The notes beneath the pieces are model-generated. The model had not been told where the DNA came from, did no database searches, and was given only the letters and a program-made list of their open reading frames with translations. Of a DNA stretch of 64,000 nt, positions 43,663 through 55,655 are shown in pieces. The DNA lies in NCBI RefSeq assembly GCF_003336805.1, contig NZ_QFWJ01000003.1, positions 124,001-188,000 on the forward strand, in the 5' to 3' direction. The position numbers were made by a program, and so were the translations under genes. This DNA comes from Marinospirillum perlucidum. GTDB taxonomy: Bacteria; Pseudomonadota; Gammaproteobacteria; Pseudomonadales; Halomonadaceae. The stretch's first letter is position 1. Each line of letters starts with the position of its first letter.

Positions 43663-44994
43663 ATGATCAAGTCTTTTAGCTACCGCCTTTTTGCCCTTTT
43701 GCTGCTGGGAATGCTGGCCAGTAATGGAGCCCTGGCCTCAAGTATCGAGGGGCTGCGTATCTGGCCCGCACCTGACCATGTGCGCCTGGTTTTTGATCTT
43801 TCGGGGCCAGCCAGCCACCGGGTTTTCAGCCTGGAAAACCCCCACCGATTGGTCATCGATATCAGTGATGTTCGCCTGGCTACTCGCTTTACCCAGGCCA
43901 ATCTGGATAACACGCCCATCCGGCGAATTCGTCATGCGGTCAGAAATGGGGATGATCTGCGCGTGGTTCTGGATTTGGAAAGATCCATTCAGCCCCGCAG
44001 TTTTCTGCTGCGGCCCAACGAACAGTATGGCGACCGTCTGGTGGTGGATCTGGTGCTGCCGGGTGAAAGTCGCATCGATGAAGCGCCGCCCCGAGAAACC
44101 CTGCCCCGTGAACAGCGCCAGGTCGTGATTGCCATCGACCCGGGGCACGGCGGCGAAGATCCGGGTGCTATTGGCCCCAGCGGCACCCTGGAAAAGGATG
44201 TGGTTTGGGAGTTGTCGCGTCGACTGGCCGATATTATCAATGAAGATCCTGCCTTCGAAGCCATACTGACTCGCACGGGAGACTACTATATTGGTCTGCG
44301 TCAGCGTGTGGAGCTGGCACGCCGAGCCAGAGCGGATCTTTTTCTATCCATCCATGCCGATGCCTATCGTTCTCCTGAACCCCAGGGGACCTCGGTTTAT
44401 GTGCTTTCCCAGCGGGGTGCCAGTTCCGAGTCTGCCCGCTGGTTGGCAGACAGTGAGAACCGTGCCGATCTGATTGGTGGTGTTGAGGGGGTGCTGACCC
44501 TGGGAGACAAGGATGAAACCCTGGCCGGGGTGCTGGTGGATCTATCCATGACGGCAACCCTGTCGGAAAGCATGAAAGCCGGTTCGCGGGTACTGACCAA
44601 TATGGGGCGAGTCAACCGCTTGCACCGTCGCAGTGTGGAGCAGGCTGGTTTCGTGGTGCTCAAATCACCGGATTTGCCCTCCATGCTGATCGAGGCTGGT
44701 TTTATATCCAATCCTCAAGAAGAAAGACGTCTGCAGGATCCGGCTTTTCAGCAACGCCTGGGCCAGCAGATCGCTGCAGCGGTCAGGGAATATTTTCTTG
44801 AAAACCCACCACATAATTCGGTTTTGGCGGGCAATTCCGAGGCTTCCCTGAGTCGTTATACCATTCGCAATGGCGACACCCTTTCAGAAATCGCCCGCAG
44901 TCAGGGCGTGGACATCAGCGAGCTGCGTGAATTGAACAACCTTTCCGGGGATACCATCCGCGTGGGGCAAACGCTACGGATTCCTTCTTCATGA
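43663..44994 (+). CDS. amiB: N-acetylmuramoyl-L-alanine amidase AmiB-like, with AMIN and LysM domains
   Basis: This 443-residue periplasmic Zn amidase cleaves the stem peptide from septal peptidoglycan so daughter cells separate. It has a signal peptide (about 1-26), an AMIN domain (about 28-125) that targets the septum, an Amidase_3 domain (about 160-380) with Zn ligands in IDPGHGGEDPG, SIHADA and the catalytic LIEAGF Glu, and a C-terminal LysM (about 397-442: YTIRNGDTLSEIA). It overlaps mutL by four bases (ATGA). Confidence 0.95.
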   Translation: MIKSFSYRLFALLLLGMLASNGALASSIEGLRIWPAPDHVRLVFDLSGPASHRVFSLENPHRLVIDISDVRLATRFTQANLDNTPIRRIRHAVRNGDDLRVVLDLERSIQPRSFLLRPNEQYGDRLVVDLVLPGESRIDEAPPRETLPREQRQVVIAIDPGHGGEDPGAIGPSGTLEKDVVWELSRRLADIINEDPAFEAILTRTGDYYIGLRQRVELARRARADLFLSIHADAYRSPEPQGTSVYVLSQRGASSESARWLADSENRADLIGGVEGVLTLGDKDETLAGVLVDLSMTATLSESMKAGSRVLTNMGRVNRLHRRSVEQAGFVVLKSPDLPSMLIEAGFISNPQEERRLQDPAFQQRLGQQIAAAVREYFLENPPHNSVLAGNSEASLSRYTIRNGDTLSEIARSQGVDISELRELNNLSGDTIRVGQTLRIPSS

Positions 44995-46871
44995 TGCAAC
45001 AAGCTCGACCGATTCAGGTTTTAACGCCACGTCTGGCCAACCAGATTGCTGCCGGGGAGGTGGTTGAACGCCCGGCGTCGGTTCTCAAGGAATTGCTGGA
45101 AAATGCCCTGGATGCCGGAGCCACCCAGATCGATGTGGAAGTGGAAGAAGGCGGCGTTCGCCTGCTGCGCGTCAAGGATAACGGACGCGGTATCGACCAA
45201 CAGGATTTGCCGTTGGCACTGGCACGCCATGCGACCAGTAAGATAGCAACCCTGGATGATCTGGAAGGAGTGGCTACTCTGGGTTTTCGTGGAGAAGCTC
45301 TGGCATCCATCAGTTCTGTCTCTCGATTGGAACTGATTACCAGCACCGATGCCAGTGGCAAGGGCTGGCGCGTGGTAGCCGAAGGTCGGGAAATGCAACC
45401 AAGGGTCACCCCGGCACCGCACCCCCAGGGAACCAGCCTCGTGGTTCGGGATCTTTTCTTCAATACCCCGGCAAGGCGAAAATTTCTGCGTACCCAGCGA
45501 ACCGAATTTGCTCACCTGGAAGAAGTCTTCCGGCGGATCGCCCTGTCACGCCAGGATGTCAGTTTTTCTCTCAAGCATCAGGGTAAGGTGCTGCATCAGC
45601 TGCCAGCCGTGACCGCAGAGGCAGATGAGCGACATCTGGCCCGGCGTATCAGCCAGCTATTAAGCAAGGACTTTCTTGGGCAATCCCTGCAGGTCGATGC
45701 GGTCGCTTCAGGTATCAGTCTGACCGGTTGGGTGGGTTTGCCGGTTTATGCTCGGGCCCAGGCGGATCGCCAGTACTTTTTTGTCAATGGTCGCGTCGTC
45801 CGTGACAAGCTGGTTGCTCATGCCATCCGTCAGGCTTATCAGGATGTGCTCTATTCCGGGCGGCATCCGGTGTTTGTGCTCTGGCTGGAGGTTGATCCGA
45901 CCATCGTGGATGTCAATGTGCATCCGACCAAGCACGAGGTGCGTTTTCGGGATGGTCGCTGGGTGCATGATTTTATTTTTTCCTCCCTGCACAAGCGCCT
46001 GGGTGCGGCCCTTTTGGGGGCCGAGCAGGAGCCGGTTGCCACGCCCCAGTCAGCTTCCGCCCAGCCGCCTGGAAAGCCAGCTGCAGCAGCACAAATTCCT
46101 CAACAGGAAATGCCTCCGCTACCGGTTTCCTCCCCGCGTGAGCAGGAGCGCTTGGACTGGCGCTCTCCGGCCAGCAGTCAGGCTTCAGGCGCTGGCGTGG
46201 CGGATACGCTGGCTTTTTACGAAAAGTTGGCGCAGAGCCAACCGGCTGCCTCCCCGTCTACTCATGAAAACCGCAATGAAGGCGAACTGCCACCTCTGGG
46301 CTATGCCTTGGCCCAGTTTCAGGGTATCTACATCCTGTCTGAAAATGCTCAGGGACTGGTGGTTGTGGATATGCATGCCGCTCATGAACGTATTACCTAC
46401 GAAGGCCTGAAAAAAGCTTGGTTGCAGCGCCCTTTAACCAGCCAACCGCTGCTGGTACCGGAAACCCTGACCCTGGATGAAGAGTTGGTGGAGGTGGCGG
46501 GCCAGCAAAATGCTTTGCTTCAGGATTTGGGCGTGGAGCTGGAACCCCTGGGCCCTTGCGAGCTGGTGATCAGAGCCTTGCCAGTGCTTCTTCAGGGAGC
46601 TTCGGGGCCGGATCTGGTAACCAGCCTGCTGCAGGAGTTGCAGCGTTATGGCAGTGCCCGCAGCCTGGAAGCGTCGATTAATGAAGTCCTGGCCACGATT
46701 GCCTGTCATGGTTCGGTCAGGGCCGGGCGTCAGTTGAAACTGGCGGAAATGAATGCCCTTCTTCGGGATATGGAAGCCACCGAGCGCAGTGACCAGTGTA
46801 ATCATGGTCGACCCACCTGGTTTCAGCTGACTCTGGGTGATTTGGATCGTATGTTTTTAAGGGGGCGTTGA
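44991..46871 (+). CDS. mutL: DNA mismatch repair protein MutL (with endonuclease motif)
   Basis: This 626-residue GHKL ATPase links MutS to downstream repair. The N-terminal domain has ENALDAGA, DNGRGI and GFRGEALASI; a disordered Pro/Ala linker (about 345-430) follows, then the dimerisation domain. The C-terminal DMHAAHERITYE (460-471) fits the nicking-endonuclease motif D-x-H-A-x2-E-x4-E, and CNHGRPTW (Cys603) is the partner zinc motif. E. coli MutL lacks both. It is coupled to amiB and lies four bases before miaA. Confidence 0.96.
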   Translation: MMQQARPIQVLTPRLANQIAAGEVVERPASVLKELLENALDAGATQIDVEVEEGGVRLLRVKDNGRGIDQQDLPLALARHATSKIATLDDLEGVATLGFRGEALASISSVSRLELITSTDASGKGWRVVAEGREMQPRVTPAPHPQGTSLVVRDLFFNTPARRKFLRTQRTEFAHLEEVFRRIALSRQDVSFSLKHQGKVLHQLPAVTAEADERHLARRISQLLSKDFLGQSLQVDAVASGISLTGWVGLPVYARAQADRQYFFVNGRVVRDKLVAHAIRQAYQDVLYSGRHPVFVLWLEVDPTIVDVNVHPTKHEVRFRDGRWVHDFIFSSLHKRLGAALLGAEQEPVATPQSASAQPPGKPAAAAQIPQQEMPPLPVSSPREQERLDWRSPASSQASGAGVADTLAFYEKLAQSQPAASPSTHENRNEGELPPLGYALAQFQGIYILSENAQGLVVVDMHAAHERITYEGLKKAWLQRPLTSQPLLVPETLTLDEELVEVAGQQNALLQDLGVELEPLGPCELVIRALPVLLQGASGPDLVTSLLQELQRYGSARSLEASINEVLATIACHGSVRAGRQLKLAEMNALLRDMEATERSDQCNHGRPTWFQLTLGDLDRMFLRGR

Positions 46872-46874
46872 AGC

Positions 46875-47837
46875 ATGAGCAGGAATACAGAGACACGCCC
46901 TGGCGCCATCTTCCTTTTGGGACCGACTGCTTCGGGTAAAACCGATCTGGCCGTACGCCTGGTAGAAGACTTGCCCTGCGAAATTATCAGTGTGGATTCA
47001 GCGTTGGTGTATCGGGGGATGGATATCGGCACCGCCAAGCCGGATGCCGAAACCCTGGCTAGGGCTCCTCATCGTTTGATCGATATACGCGATCCGGCTG
47101 ACAGCTATTCAGCCGGGGATTTTCGTCGTGATGCCCTGGCTGCCATGGAAGAGATCACCGCAGCCGGACGTATTCCTCTACTGGTCGGTGGAACTTCTCT
47201 TTATTTTCAGCGCCTGCTGGCTGGCGACTCGAATCTGCCGTCTGCCGATCCCGGAATTCGCCAGCGCCTGGAAGAGGAATTGCAGAAAAAGGGTTGTCCT
47301 GCCCTGCATCAGCGGTTGGCAGAGCTGGATCCGGCTTCTGCTGCTCGCATTGCTCCGACTGATCCCCAGCGAACCCTGAGAGCTCTGGAGTTATGGGAAA
47401 TTACCGGCAAAACCCGCACCCAGCTGTGGCAGGAACAGCAAGCCGATCAGCGTCCCTTTCCCTGGAGAACCCTGCAACTGGGTCTGGCACCAGCCGACAG
47501 AAAACTCTTGCATCAGCGCATTGAACAGCGCTTTGCCAAAATGCTTGAGGCAGGTTTTGTAGCCGAGGTAGAGGCCCTGAAAGCTCGCCCTGATTTGCAT
47601 TCCGGCCTGCCTTCAATGCGTTCAGTCGGCTACCGTCAAGTTGGCCAGTATCTGGATGGTGAACTCAATGAGCAGGAGATGTTCGAAAAGGGGGTTGTGG
47701 CAACTCGGCAGCTGGCCAAGCGGCAACTGACCTGGATGCGCTCCTGGGAGAACCTGGAGTGGCTGGTGGCTGAAGACCTTGAAGTGACCAGTCAGACACT
47801 GAAGCTGGCTGACAAATTTTGTCGTTCGGCAACATAA
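46875..47837 (+). CDS. miaA: tRNA dimethylallyltransferase
   Basis: This 320-residue enzyme adds an isopentenyl group to A37 of tRNAs reading UNN codons. It has the P-loop GPTASGKTD (residues 16-24), [18 protein letters not shown], and [10 protein letters not shown] near the C-terminus. It lies just after mutL. In E. coli miaA feeds transcripts into hfq; the 185-base gap here also has its own promoter candidate. Confidence 0.97.
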   Translation: MSRNTETRPGAIFLLGPTASGKTDLAVRLVEDLPCEIISVDSALVYRGMDIGTAKPDAETLARAPHRLIDIRDPADSYSAGDFRRDALAAMEEITAAGRIPLLVGGTSLYFQRLLAGDSNLPSADPGIRQRLEEELQKKGCPALHQRLAELDPASAARIAPTDPQRTLRALELWEITGKTRTQLWQEQQADQRPFPWRTLQLGLAPADRKLLHQRIEQRFAKMLEAGFVAEVEALKARPDLHSGLPSMRSVGYRQVGQYLDGELNEQEMFEKGVVATRQLAKRQLTWMRSWENLEWLVAEDLEVTSQTLKLADKFCRSAT

Positions 47838-47865
47838 ATGTCAGACAGAGGCTGGATAAGCTGGT

Positions 47866-47871
47866 TATAAT
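47866..47871 (+). promoter_or_regulatory. Candidate -10 element upstream of hfq
   Basis: A perfect TATAAT occurs in the 185-base gap between miaA and hfq, 152 bases before the hfq ATG. The -35 region (agacag, 17 bases upstream) is weak. E. coli hfq also has its own promoters at this place, which makes an internal promoter reasonable. A small hairpin (cactg with cagtg) lies in the leader near 47930-47947. Confidence 0.3.
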
Positions 47872-48022
47872 TGTTCATGTTTATCAAGAGCAGTTAAGCC
47901 TAGTGCTTAAGAACCACTGATTAACCGATGCACTGCTTCAGTCAGTGCCCTGAGGGTTGCTCAGCGGCTTCATGAATAAAATTACACTAAGATAAAATTC
48001 TAATGTCAAAGGGAGACATGCC

Positions 48023-48262
48023 ATGTCTAAAGGGCAAACACTACAAGATCCTTATTTGAATCTACTGCGCAAAGAGCGTATTCCCGTTTCCATTTTTTTG
48101 GTTAATGGAATCAAGCTGCAAGGGCAGATCGAGTCCTTTGACCAGTTCGTGATTCTGCTGCGCAACACTGTCAGCCAGATGGTCTACAAGCATGCAATTT
48201 CCACGGTGGTGCCAACCCGCAGTGTTCGCCTGCCCGCTCAAGACGAAGAAGATGAGTCCTGA
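48023..48262 (+). CDS. hfq: RNA chaperone Hfq
   Basis: This 79-residue Sm-like protein forms a hexameric ring that pairs small RNAs with mRNAs. Both Sm motifs are intact: [21 protein letters not shown] and [10 protein letters not shown]. The first residues ([19 protein letters not shown]) match the family. The C-terminal tail is short (about 10 residues after the Sm fold) and acidic (DEEDES), as in pseudomonads. The hflX TTG follows 34 bases later. Confidence 0.98.
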   Translation: MSKGQTLQDPYLNLLRKERIPVSIFLVNGIKLQGQIESFDQFVILLRNTVSQMVYKHAISTVVPTRSVRLPAQDEEDES

Positions 48263-48296
48263 GCTTTGCATGACCTTGAAGGCTAGGAGTTATTGA

Positions 48297-49592
48297 TTGT
48301 TTTTTGAACGTGAAAGGGGCGGTGATCGTGCCGTCCTTGTCCATTTGGACATGCAGGATGAGGCGGATCGTGAAGATTCCCAGGAATTTCAGGAGCTGGT
48401 TCGTTCTGCCGGTGGTGAAGCCGTAGCCCTGATCCAGGGGCGGCGTAACCAACCCTCCCCCCGCTTATTTATTGGCCAGGGCAAACTGGAAGAAGTCCGT
48501 CAGGCCGTCAAGGATAACGAGGCTGATCTGGTGCTTTTCAACCACAGTCTTAAACCTTCCCAGGAACGCAATCTGGAACGGGAACTGCAATGTCGTGTTC
48601 TTGATCGTACCGGACTCATCCTGGATATCTTTGCCCAGCGAGCCAGAACCTATGAAGGCAAGCTTCAGGTTGAACTGGCTCAACTGGAGTTCATGAGTAC
48701 GCGCCTGGTACGTGGCTGGACCCACCTGGAACGCCAAAAAGGCGGGATCGGGTTGCGAGGTCCGGGTGAAACCCAGCTGGAAACCGACCGGCGACTCCTT
48801 AGAACCCGTATCAGTGCCATCAACAAGCGGCTGCAAAAGGTCCGCGTGCAGCGGCAAAACAGCCGCCGGGCTCGCGTTCAGGCAGAAATACCCGCTGTGT
48901 CCTTGGTGGGCTACACCAACGCGGGGAAATCCACCCTGTTCAACAACCTGACCCGTTCCGGCGTTTATGCCGCTGACCAGCTATTTGCTACGCTGGACCC
49001 TACCCTGAGACGCCTTGAGGTTGGTGATCTGGGGCCGGTGATCCTGGCTGATACCGTGGGATTTATTCGTCATCTTCCACACAAGCTGGTTGAGGCTTTT
49101 CAGGCTACACTTCAGGAAGCTTCAGAAGCGACCCTGCTGTTGCACGTTGTCGATGCAGCCAGTGAAGAGCGGGAAGACAATCTTTACCAGGTCAACGAAG
49201 TCCTGGATGAGATCAACGCTGGAGACGTACCTGCGCTGCTGGTGTTTAACAAGATTGATCTGCTTGAACAGCAGCCACGAATTGATCGGGATGATGAAGG
49301 TCTGCCAGAAAGAGTCTGGCTATCGGCACAAACAGGCGAAGGCCTGGACCTTTTGTTGCAAGCCATCAATGAACGCCTCTTGCCGCGATTGGTCAAAGGT
49401 GTTCTGGAGCTGGCGCCTGCGGATACGCGGTTGCGTGGCAAGCTGTTTGATCTGGGCGCCGTGGTCAAGGAAGATTACGATGACCAGGGTTATTGCCAGC
49501 TGGAAATACGCTTGCCGCAAAAGGATTTTAATCAGCTACTAGCAGGCCTGAAGCTGCAATCAGAAGACCTGAAATGGCTGACAAAACCATGA
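48297..49592 (+). CDS. hflX: Ribosome-associated GTPase HflX
   Basis: This 431-residue GTPase rescues or splits stalled ribosomes, especially under heat stress. It has the HflX N-terminal domain with GTRxAKDRTGLILD-like residues (here CRVLDRTGLILDIF), the GIGLRGPGETQLETDRR glycine-rich linker, and the G domain with P-loop GYTNAGKST (from residue 205), DTVGFI and NKID. Translation begins at TTG, six bases after AGGAG (48286-48290). Gene order hfq-hflX-hflK-hflC is conserved. Confidence 0.97.
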   Translation: MFFERERGGDRAVLVHLDMQDEADREDSQEFQELVRSAGGEAVALIQGRRNQPSPRLFIGQGKLEEVRQAVKDNEADLVLFNHSLKPSQERNLERELQCRVLDRTGLILDIFAQRARTYEGKLQVELAQLEFMSTRLVRGWTHLERQKGGIGLRGPGETQLETDRRLLRTRISAINKRLQKVRVQRQNSRRARVQAEIPAVSLVGYTNAGKSTLFNNLTRSGVYAADQLFATLDPTLRRLEVGDLGPVILADTVGFIRHLPHKLVEAFQATLQEASEATLLLHVVDAASEEREDNLYQVNEVLDEINAGDVPALLVFNKIDLLEQQPRIDRDDEGLPERVWLSAQTGEGLDLLLQAINERLLPRLVKGVLELAPADTRLRGKLFDLGAVVKEDYDDQGYCQLEIRLPQKDFNQLLAGLKLQSEDLKWLTKP

Positions 49593-49659
49593 CCTGATCA
49601 CGTTTTTCAGGTAGCATTGCGCAAAATTAAACACTTTCCTTAAGTGGAGACAGAAAACT

Positions 49660-50889
49660 ATGGCGTGGAATGAGCCCGGTGGTGGCAATCAACACGATCC
49701 CTGGAGTGGTGGCGGTCGCAAACCCGGCGGCGGTCCCGGCAAGGATCAGGGGCCTCCTGATCTGGATGAAGCCCTGAAGAAAATGCAGGACAAGCTGGGT
49801 GGCCTCTTTGGTGGCAAGGGCAACAAAGGTGGTGGCTCTGGACGTACGCCCGGTAAATTCGGCGGTTTTGGCCTGACGGCTCTGGTCGGTGTTCTGGTTC
49901 TGGCCATTTGGGTAGCCAGTGGCTTCTACCTGGTCGACCAATCGGAAAGGGGCGTCGTACTGCGTCTGGGTAAATACCATGAAACGGTTACCCCGGGTCT
50001 GCACTGGAATCCGCCGATTATTGATTCGGTCACCAACGTCAATGTTACGCGTATTCGTTCGCTGAGCCAGACGACCAGTATGCTGACCAAAGACGAAAAT
50101 ATCGTAAAGGTCGAGATTTCCGCTCAATACATCGTTCAGAACCCCAAGGATTACCTGATCAATGTGCGTTCACCTGAACGCAGTCTGGAATTTGCATTGG
50201 ATTCTTCCCTGCGTCACGAAGTGGGGACGACCAATCTGATCGCAATCCTGACCGAGGGTCGTGAAATCCTGGCCCAGGGCGTTTTTGATCGTCTGCAGCG
50301 TTATCTGGATACCTATGGCGTTGGCTTGCGTCTGCAAACCGTCAACATCGAGAACACCTCGGCACCGGATGAAGTTCAGTCAGCCTTTGATGATGTTATT
50401 CGTGCTCGTGAAGACCGCGAGAGAACCATCAACCAGGCACGCTCCTATGAAAACTCGGTGATTCCTGAAGCGGAAGGTCGAGCAGCCCGTATTCTGGAAG
50501 AAGCCCAGGGTTACCGCGAAGCGGTTGTGGCACGCGCAGAGGGTGAAGCCCAGCGTTTTTCTGCGCTCTTGACCGAGTACCAGCGTTCACCTGAAGTGAC
50601 GCGTGAGCGTCTCTACATTGAAGCCATGCAGGAAGTGCTGAGTAATTCCAGCAAGGTGCTGGTTAATACTGAACAAGGCAGTAACAACATGATGTATCTG
50701 CCTCTGGATCGTCTGGCCGGTGGCAGTGCGGTCAGTAACCGTGCTTCCGGATCAGGTTCTAGCTCCTCATCTTCCTCGTCCACCAATAATCTGGATGACT
50801 ATGAGCTGGATCAGTTGACAGATCGAGTCCTGGAGCGCGTACGTGAGCGCCAGGGTAGCAACAATGGTATTCGTCGGGAGGGTCGCTAA
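49660..50889 (+). CDS. hflK: FtsH protease modulator HflK
   Basis: This 409-residue SPFH-domain protein forms with HflC a membrane cage around FtsH. The first 68 residues are Gly-rich, followed by one transmembrane helix (about 69-90) and an SPFH domain (about 92-290) starting VDQSERGVVLRLG. A long coiled segment follows, and the tail contains a run of serines (about 366-375). TAATG links it to hflC. Confidence 0.97.
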   Translation: MAWNEPGGGNQHDPWSGGGRKPGGGPGKDQGPPDLDEALKKMQDKLGGLFGGKGNKGGGSGRTPGKFGGFGLTALVGVLVLAIWVASGFYLVDQSERGVVLRLGKYHETVTPGLHWNPPIIDSVTNVNVTRIRSLSQTTSMLTKDENIVKVEISAQYIVQNPKDYLINVRSPERSLEFALDSSLRHEVGTTNLIAILTEGREILAQGVFDRLQRYLDTYGVGLRLQTVNIENTSAPDEVQSAFDDVIRAREDRERTINQARSYENSVIPEAEGRAARILEEAQGYREAVVARAEGEAQRFSALLTEYQRSPEVTRERLYIEAMQEVLSNSSKVLVNTEQGSNNMMYLPLDRLAGGSAVSNRASGSGSSSSSSSSTNNLDDYELDQLTDRVLERVRERQGSNNGIRREGR

Positions 50890-51764
50890 TGCACGCACGT
50901 TCTTTTGTGGCGCTGGCCTTACTTGCAGTTGTTGCCCTGCTCGCCAGCAGCAGTCTCTATGTGGTTAATGAAACCCAGCGAGCCATTCGTCTGAAGTTTG
51001 GTGAAGTGGTAGAAACCGATATTCAGCCGGGTTTGCACTGGAAAATTCCCGTGTATAACACCGTGCGCTTGTTTGATACCCGGGTACAAACCCTGGATGC
51101 CCAGTCTTCGCGCTATCTAACCGGGGATCGCAAGGGTGTGATTGTGGACTCCTTCGTTAAGTGGCGGATCGTGGATGTCACCCGCTACTACGAAGCCACC
51201 TCCGGTTCGGAACTGGCTGCAGAGCGTCTGATTGCACCGCGTGTGGATGAAAGTCTGCGTAACGAATTCGGTCGCCGCACCCTGGCAGAAATTGTCAGTG
51301 AACAGCGGGATGAGTTGATGACTCGGCCCATTGATGAACTGAATACCGCCCTGGTTGACGAGATGGGTGTTTCCATCATGGATATTCGGGTTAAGCAGAT
51401 TGACCTGCCCACGGAAGTATCCAACTCAGTCTACGAGCGGATGCGCACCGAGCGTCAGCGTGAAGCTCGCGAGTATCGCGCCGAGGGTAACGAACAGGCC
51501 GAGCGTATTCGCGCGGCAGCTGACCGTAACCGCGAGGTGATTCTGGCCAACGCCCAGCGTGAAGCCGAAATCCTGCGTGGTGAAGGGGATGCTGAAGCAG
51601 CCCGCATTTATGCCGATGCCTTTGGAGAAGACGATGACTTCTATAGCTTTGTCCGTTCCATGCAGGCCTATCGTGCAGCTTTTGCCAACAAGGATGACAT
51701 CCTGGTAGTCAGCCCCGAAAGCGAATTTTTCCGCTTCCTGGAGACGCCCGAAGGGCAACGTTGA
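50889..51764 (+). CDS. hflC: FtsH protease modulator HflC
   Basis: This 291-residue partner of HflK has an N-terminal transmembrane helix (about 5-25), an SPFH domain from VVNETQRAIRLKFGEV, and a C-terminal coiled region rich in Arg/Glu/Ala (EREAREYRAEGNEQAE). It shares the hflK stop region (TAATG) and ends 21 bases before a strong terminator, which closes the nnr-to-hflC unit. Confidence 0.97.
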   Translation: MHARSFVALALLAVVALLASSSLYVVNETQRAIRLKFGEVVETDIQPGLHWKIPVYNTVRLFDTRVQTLDAQSSRYLTGDRKGVIVDSFVKWRIVDVTRYYEATSGSELAAERLIAPRVDESLRNEFGRRTLAEIVSEQRDELMTRPIDELNTALVDEMGVSIMDIRVKQIDLPTEVSNSVYERMRTERQREAREYRAEGNEQAERIRAAADRNREVILANAQREAEILRGEGDAEAARIYADAFGEDDDFYSFVRSMQAYRAAFANKDDILVVSPESEFFRFLETPEGQR

Positions 51765-51785
51765 TCTATCCCCTGTTATCCTGAG

Positions 51786-51811
51786 CCGAGGGCTGGTCCC
51801 TCGGTTTTTTT
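51786..51811 (+). terminator. Rho-independent terminator after hflC
   Basis: A 7-bp stem (ccgaggg, 51786-51792, with ccctcgg, 51798-51804) closes a 5-nt loop and is followed by seven T residues. It separates the hfl genes from hisZ-purA and occupies the place where related genomes keep a small DUF2065 gene. Confidence 0.92.
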
Positions 51812-51852
51812 GCGTTAAAAATACCATTATCTTGAGTAGGTTGGAGACTTAG

Positions 51853-54353
<2,501 letters not shown>

Positions 54354-54404
54354 CCTGGTGTAAATCCTTGCGCCTGGAGCTGATTCCGGGCGTAAATCGC
54401 CTTC

Positions 54405-54436
54405 CCGGTCTGACGCAGAAATCTCGGTCAGACCGG
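54405..54436. repeat. Perfect 10-bp inverted repeat between purA and cmoM
   Basis: CCGGTCTGAC (54405-54414) and its exact complement GTCAGACCGG (54427-54436) flank a 12-nt loop 50 bases after purA. There is no T-tract, so it is not a standard terminator. It may stabilise the purA mRNA end or fold in the cmoM leader. It was not seen elsewhere in the window. Confidence 0.6.
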
Positions 54437-54492
54437 ACCCTCTCACTACCTACCCGCTTTGATGTTGATGGCGATCCGGTGAACTGGATTCT

Positions 54493-55272
54493 ATGAGCAG
54501 CCTGCAGCAAGATAAATCCTTTGATGGTTTGGCCGAAAAATTCGCCCGTAATATCTATGGCACTGCTAAAGGGCGTCTACGTCTGAAGGTCATACGCGAT
54601 CGGATGTTGGCAGAGCTGCCTGTGGAGACATCCAGGCTCCAAGTGTTGGATGCCGGGGGTGGCTTGGGACAGATCAGTGCCTGGTTGGCTCGCAAGGGTC
54701 ATGAAGTACTCCTGGCGGAACCCTCTGAAGAAATGCGCACCTTTGCAGCACGTCGGCTGCACAGAGCTGGCGTGACGCCTCTGGCAGCAAGTATTCAGGA
54801 ATTGCCGGACCGCTTGCCTGCTGATCAGCAGGATTTTGATCTGGTGGTTTGTCATGCTGTTCTGGAATGGCTGTATCAACCCTATGCTGCTCTGGAGCAG
54901 TTGATAACAAGAATCCGGCCTGGCGGTTATCTGTCGCTGATGTTTTTCAATGCGGATGCCCTGCTTTTGACCAATGTCTTGCGAGGTAACTGGCAAAGAG
55001 CTTTACAGGGGCAACTGCAGGGTAAGGGAAAGGGCAGCCGCTTGACGCCGATCTCACCCTTGCCCCCAGAGGCCGTGATAGATAGGTTGCAACAGGCAGG
55101 TCTGGATATACTTGGAGTGAGCGGTATCCGTGTCTTTAATGATTACCTGCGGCGGGAGTTGCCGCCTGAGGCCCGCCAGGAGCGTCTTTTGCAATTGGAA
55201 AAACGTTACTGTCAGGTGGAACCCTTTTGGCGGCTAGGACGCTATTTGCTGGTACACGCCCAGCGTCCTTGA
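54493..55272 (+). CDS. cmoM: tRNA 5-carboxymethoxyuridine methyltransferase CmoM
   Basis: This 259-residue class I SAM methyltransferase matches CmoM (SmtA), which makes the methyl ester of cmo5U34 in tRNA. It has FARNIYGTAKGRLRLKVIRDR near the start (split here by residue limit), the SAM motif VLDAGGGLGQIS, a VVCHAVLEWLYQP motif IV segment, and GGYLSLMFFNADALL. In related genomes rnr and rlmB often follow purA; here cmoM does. It converges with the unknown gene at 55275 with a gap of only two bases. Confidence 0.9.
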   Translation: MSSLQQDKSFDGLAEKFARNIYGTAKGRLRLKVIRDRMLAELPVETSRLQVLDAGGGLGQISAWLARKGHEVLLAEPSEEMRTFAARRLHRAGVTPLAASIQELPDRLPADQQDFDLVVCHAVLEWLYQPYAALEQLITRIRPGGYLSLMFFNADALLLTNVLRGNWQRALQGQLQGKGKGSRLTPISPLPPEAVIDRLQQAGLDILGVSGIRVFNDYLRRELPPEARQERLLQLEKRYCQVEPFWRLGRYLLVHAQRP

Positions 55273-55274
55273 AC

Positions 55275-55655
55275 TTAACTGTCCTTATTGGGGTGAGTGA
55301 GGCCGGTATAAATGATATCCAGGAGGTCGGGACCTTCATCCTCCTCGCAGCAGATATTAACATGGCGGTTCAGCATCAAGCCTCCACCGACCTGCAGAAC
55401 CGGGTTATCCACACCCACCAGGCGCATATCTTCCCGCAGCTGTTTGATGAGTCCACGCATTTGCAAAGGGTCGGGGAAATCCAGGCCCAGGTCTTCCAGG
55501 TAGCTGCGCAGGCTGTCATTAGGCAGGGCCACCAGGGGCTCCTGCTGAAGAAGCCGCTGCAGTATCACTGCAGATAACTGATCGATTTCCACTCGTACTG
55601 CACCCCGGTTCAAGGCAGGCGGGTGAAGGCTGAGTAGAATGCTTGCATCATGCAT
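55275..55655 (-). CDS. Conserved-looking protein of unknown function
   Basis: This 126-residue soluble protein has no recognisable domain. It is predicted to be mixed alpha/beta: an N-terminal strand-rich part (about 1-35), a helical middle (about 40-85) with a Leu-rich MRGLIKQLREDM stretch, and a strand turn VGGGLMLNRHVN followed by an acidic ICCEEDEGPD segment with two adjacent cysteines. The start ATG has only a weak ribosome site. It converges with cmoM and is divergent from valS, with the 454-base gap between. It is kept as a real gene because its codon use and fit to the gap are good, but its role is unknown. Confidence 0.65.
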   Translation of the reverse strand: MHDASILLSLHPPALNRGAVRVEIDQLSAVILQRLLQQEPLVALPNDSLRSYLEDLGLDFPDPLQMRGLIKQLREDMRLVGVDNPVLQVGGGLMLNRHVNICCEEDEGPDLLDIIYTGLTHPNKDS

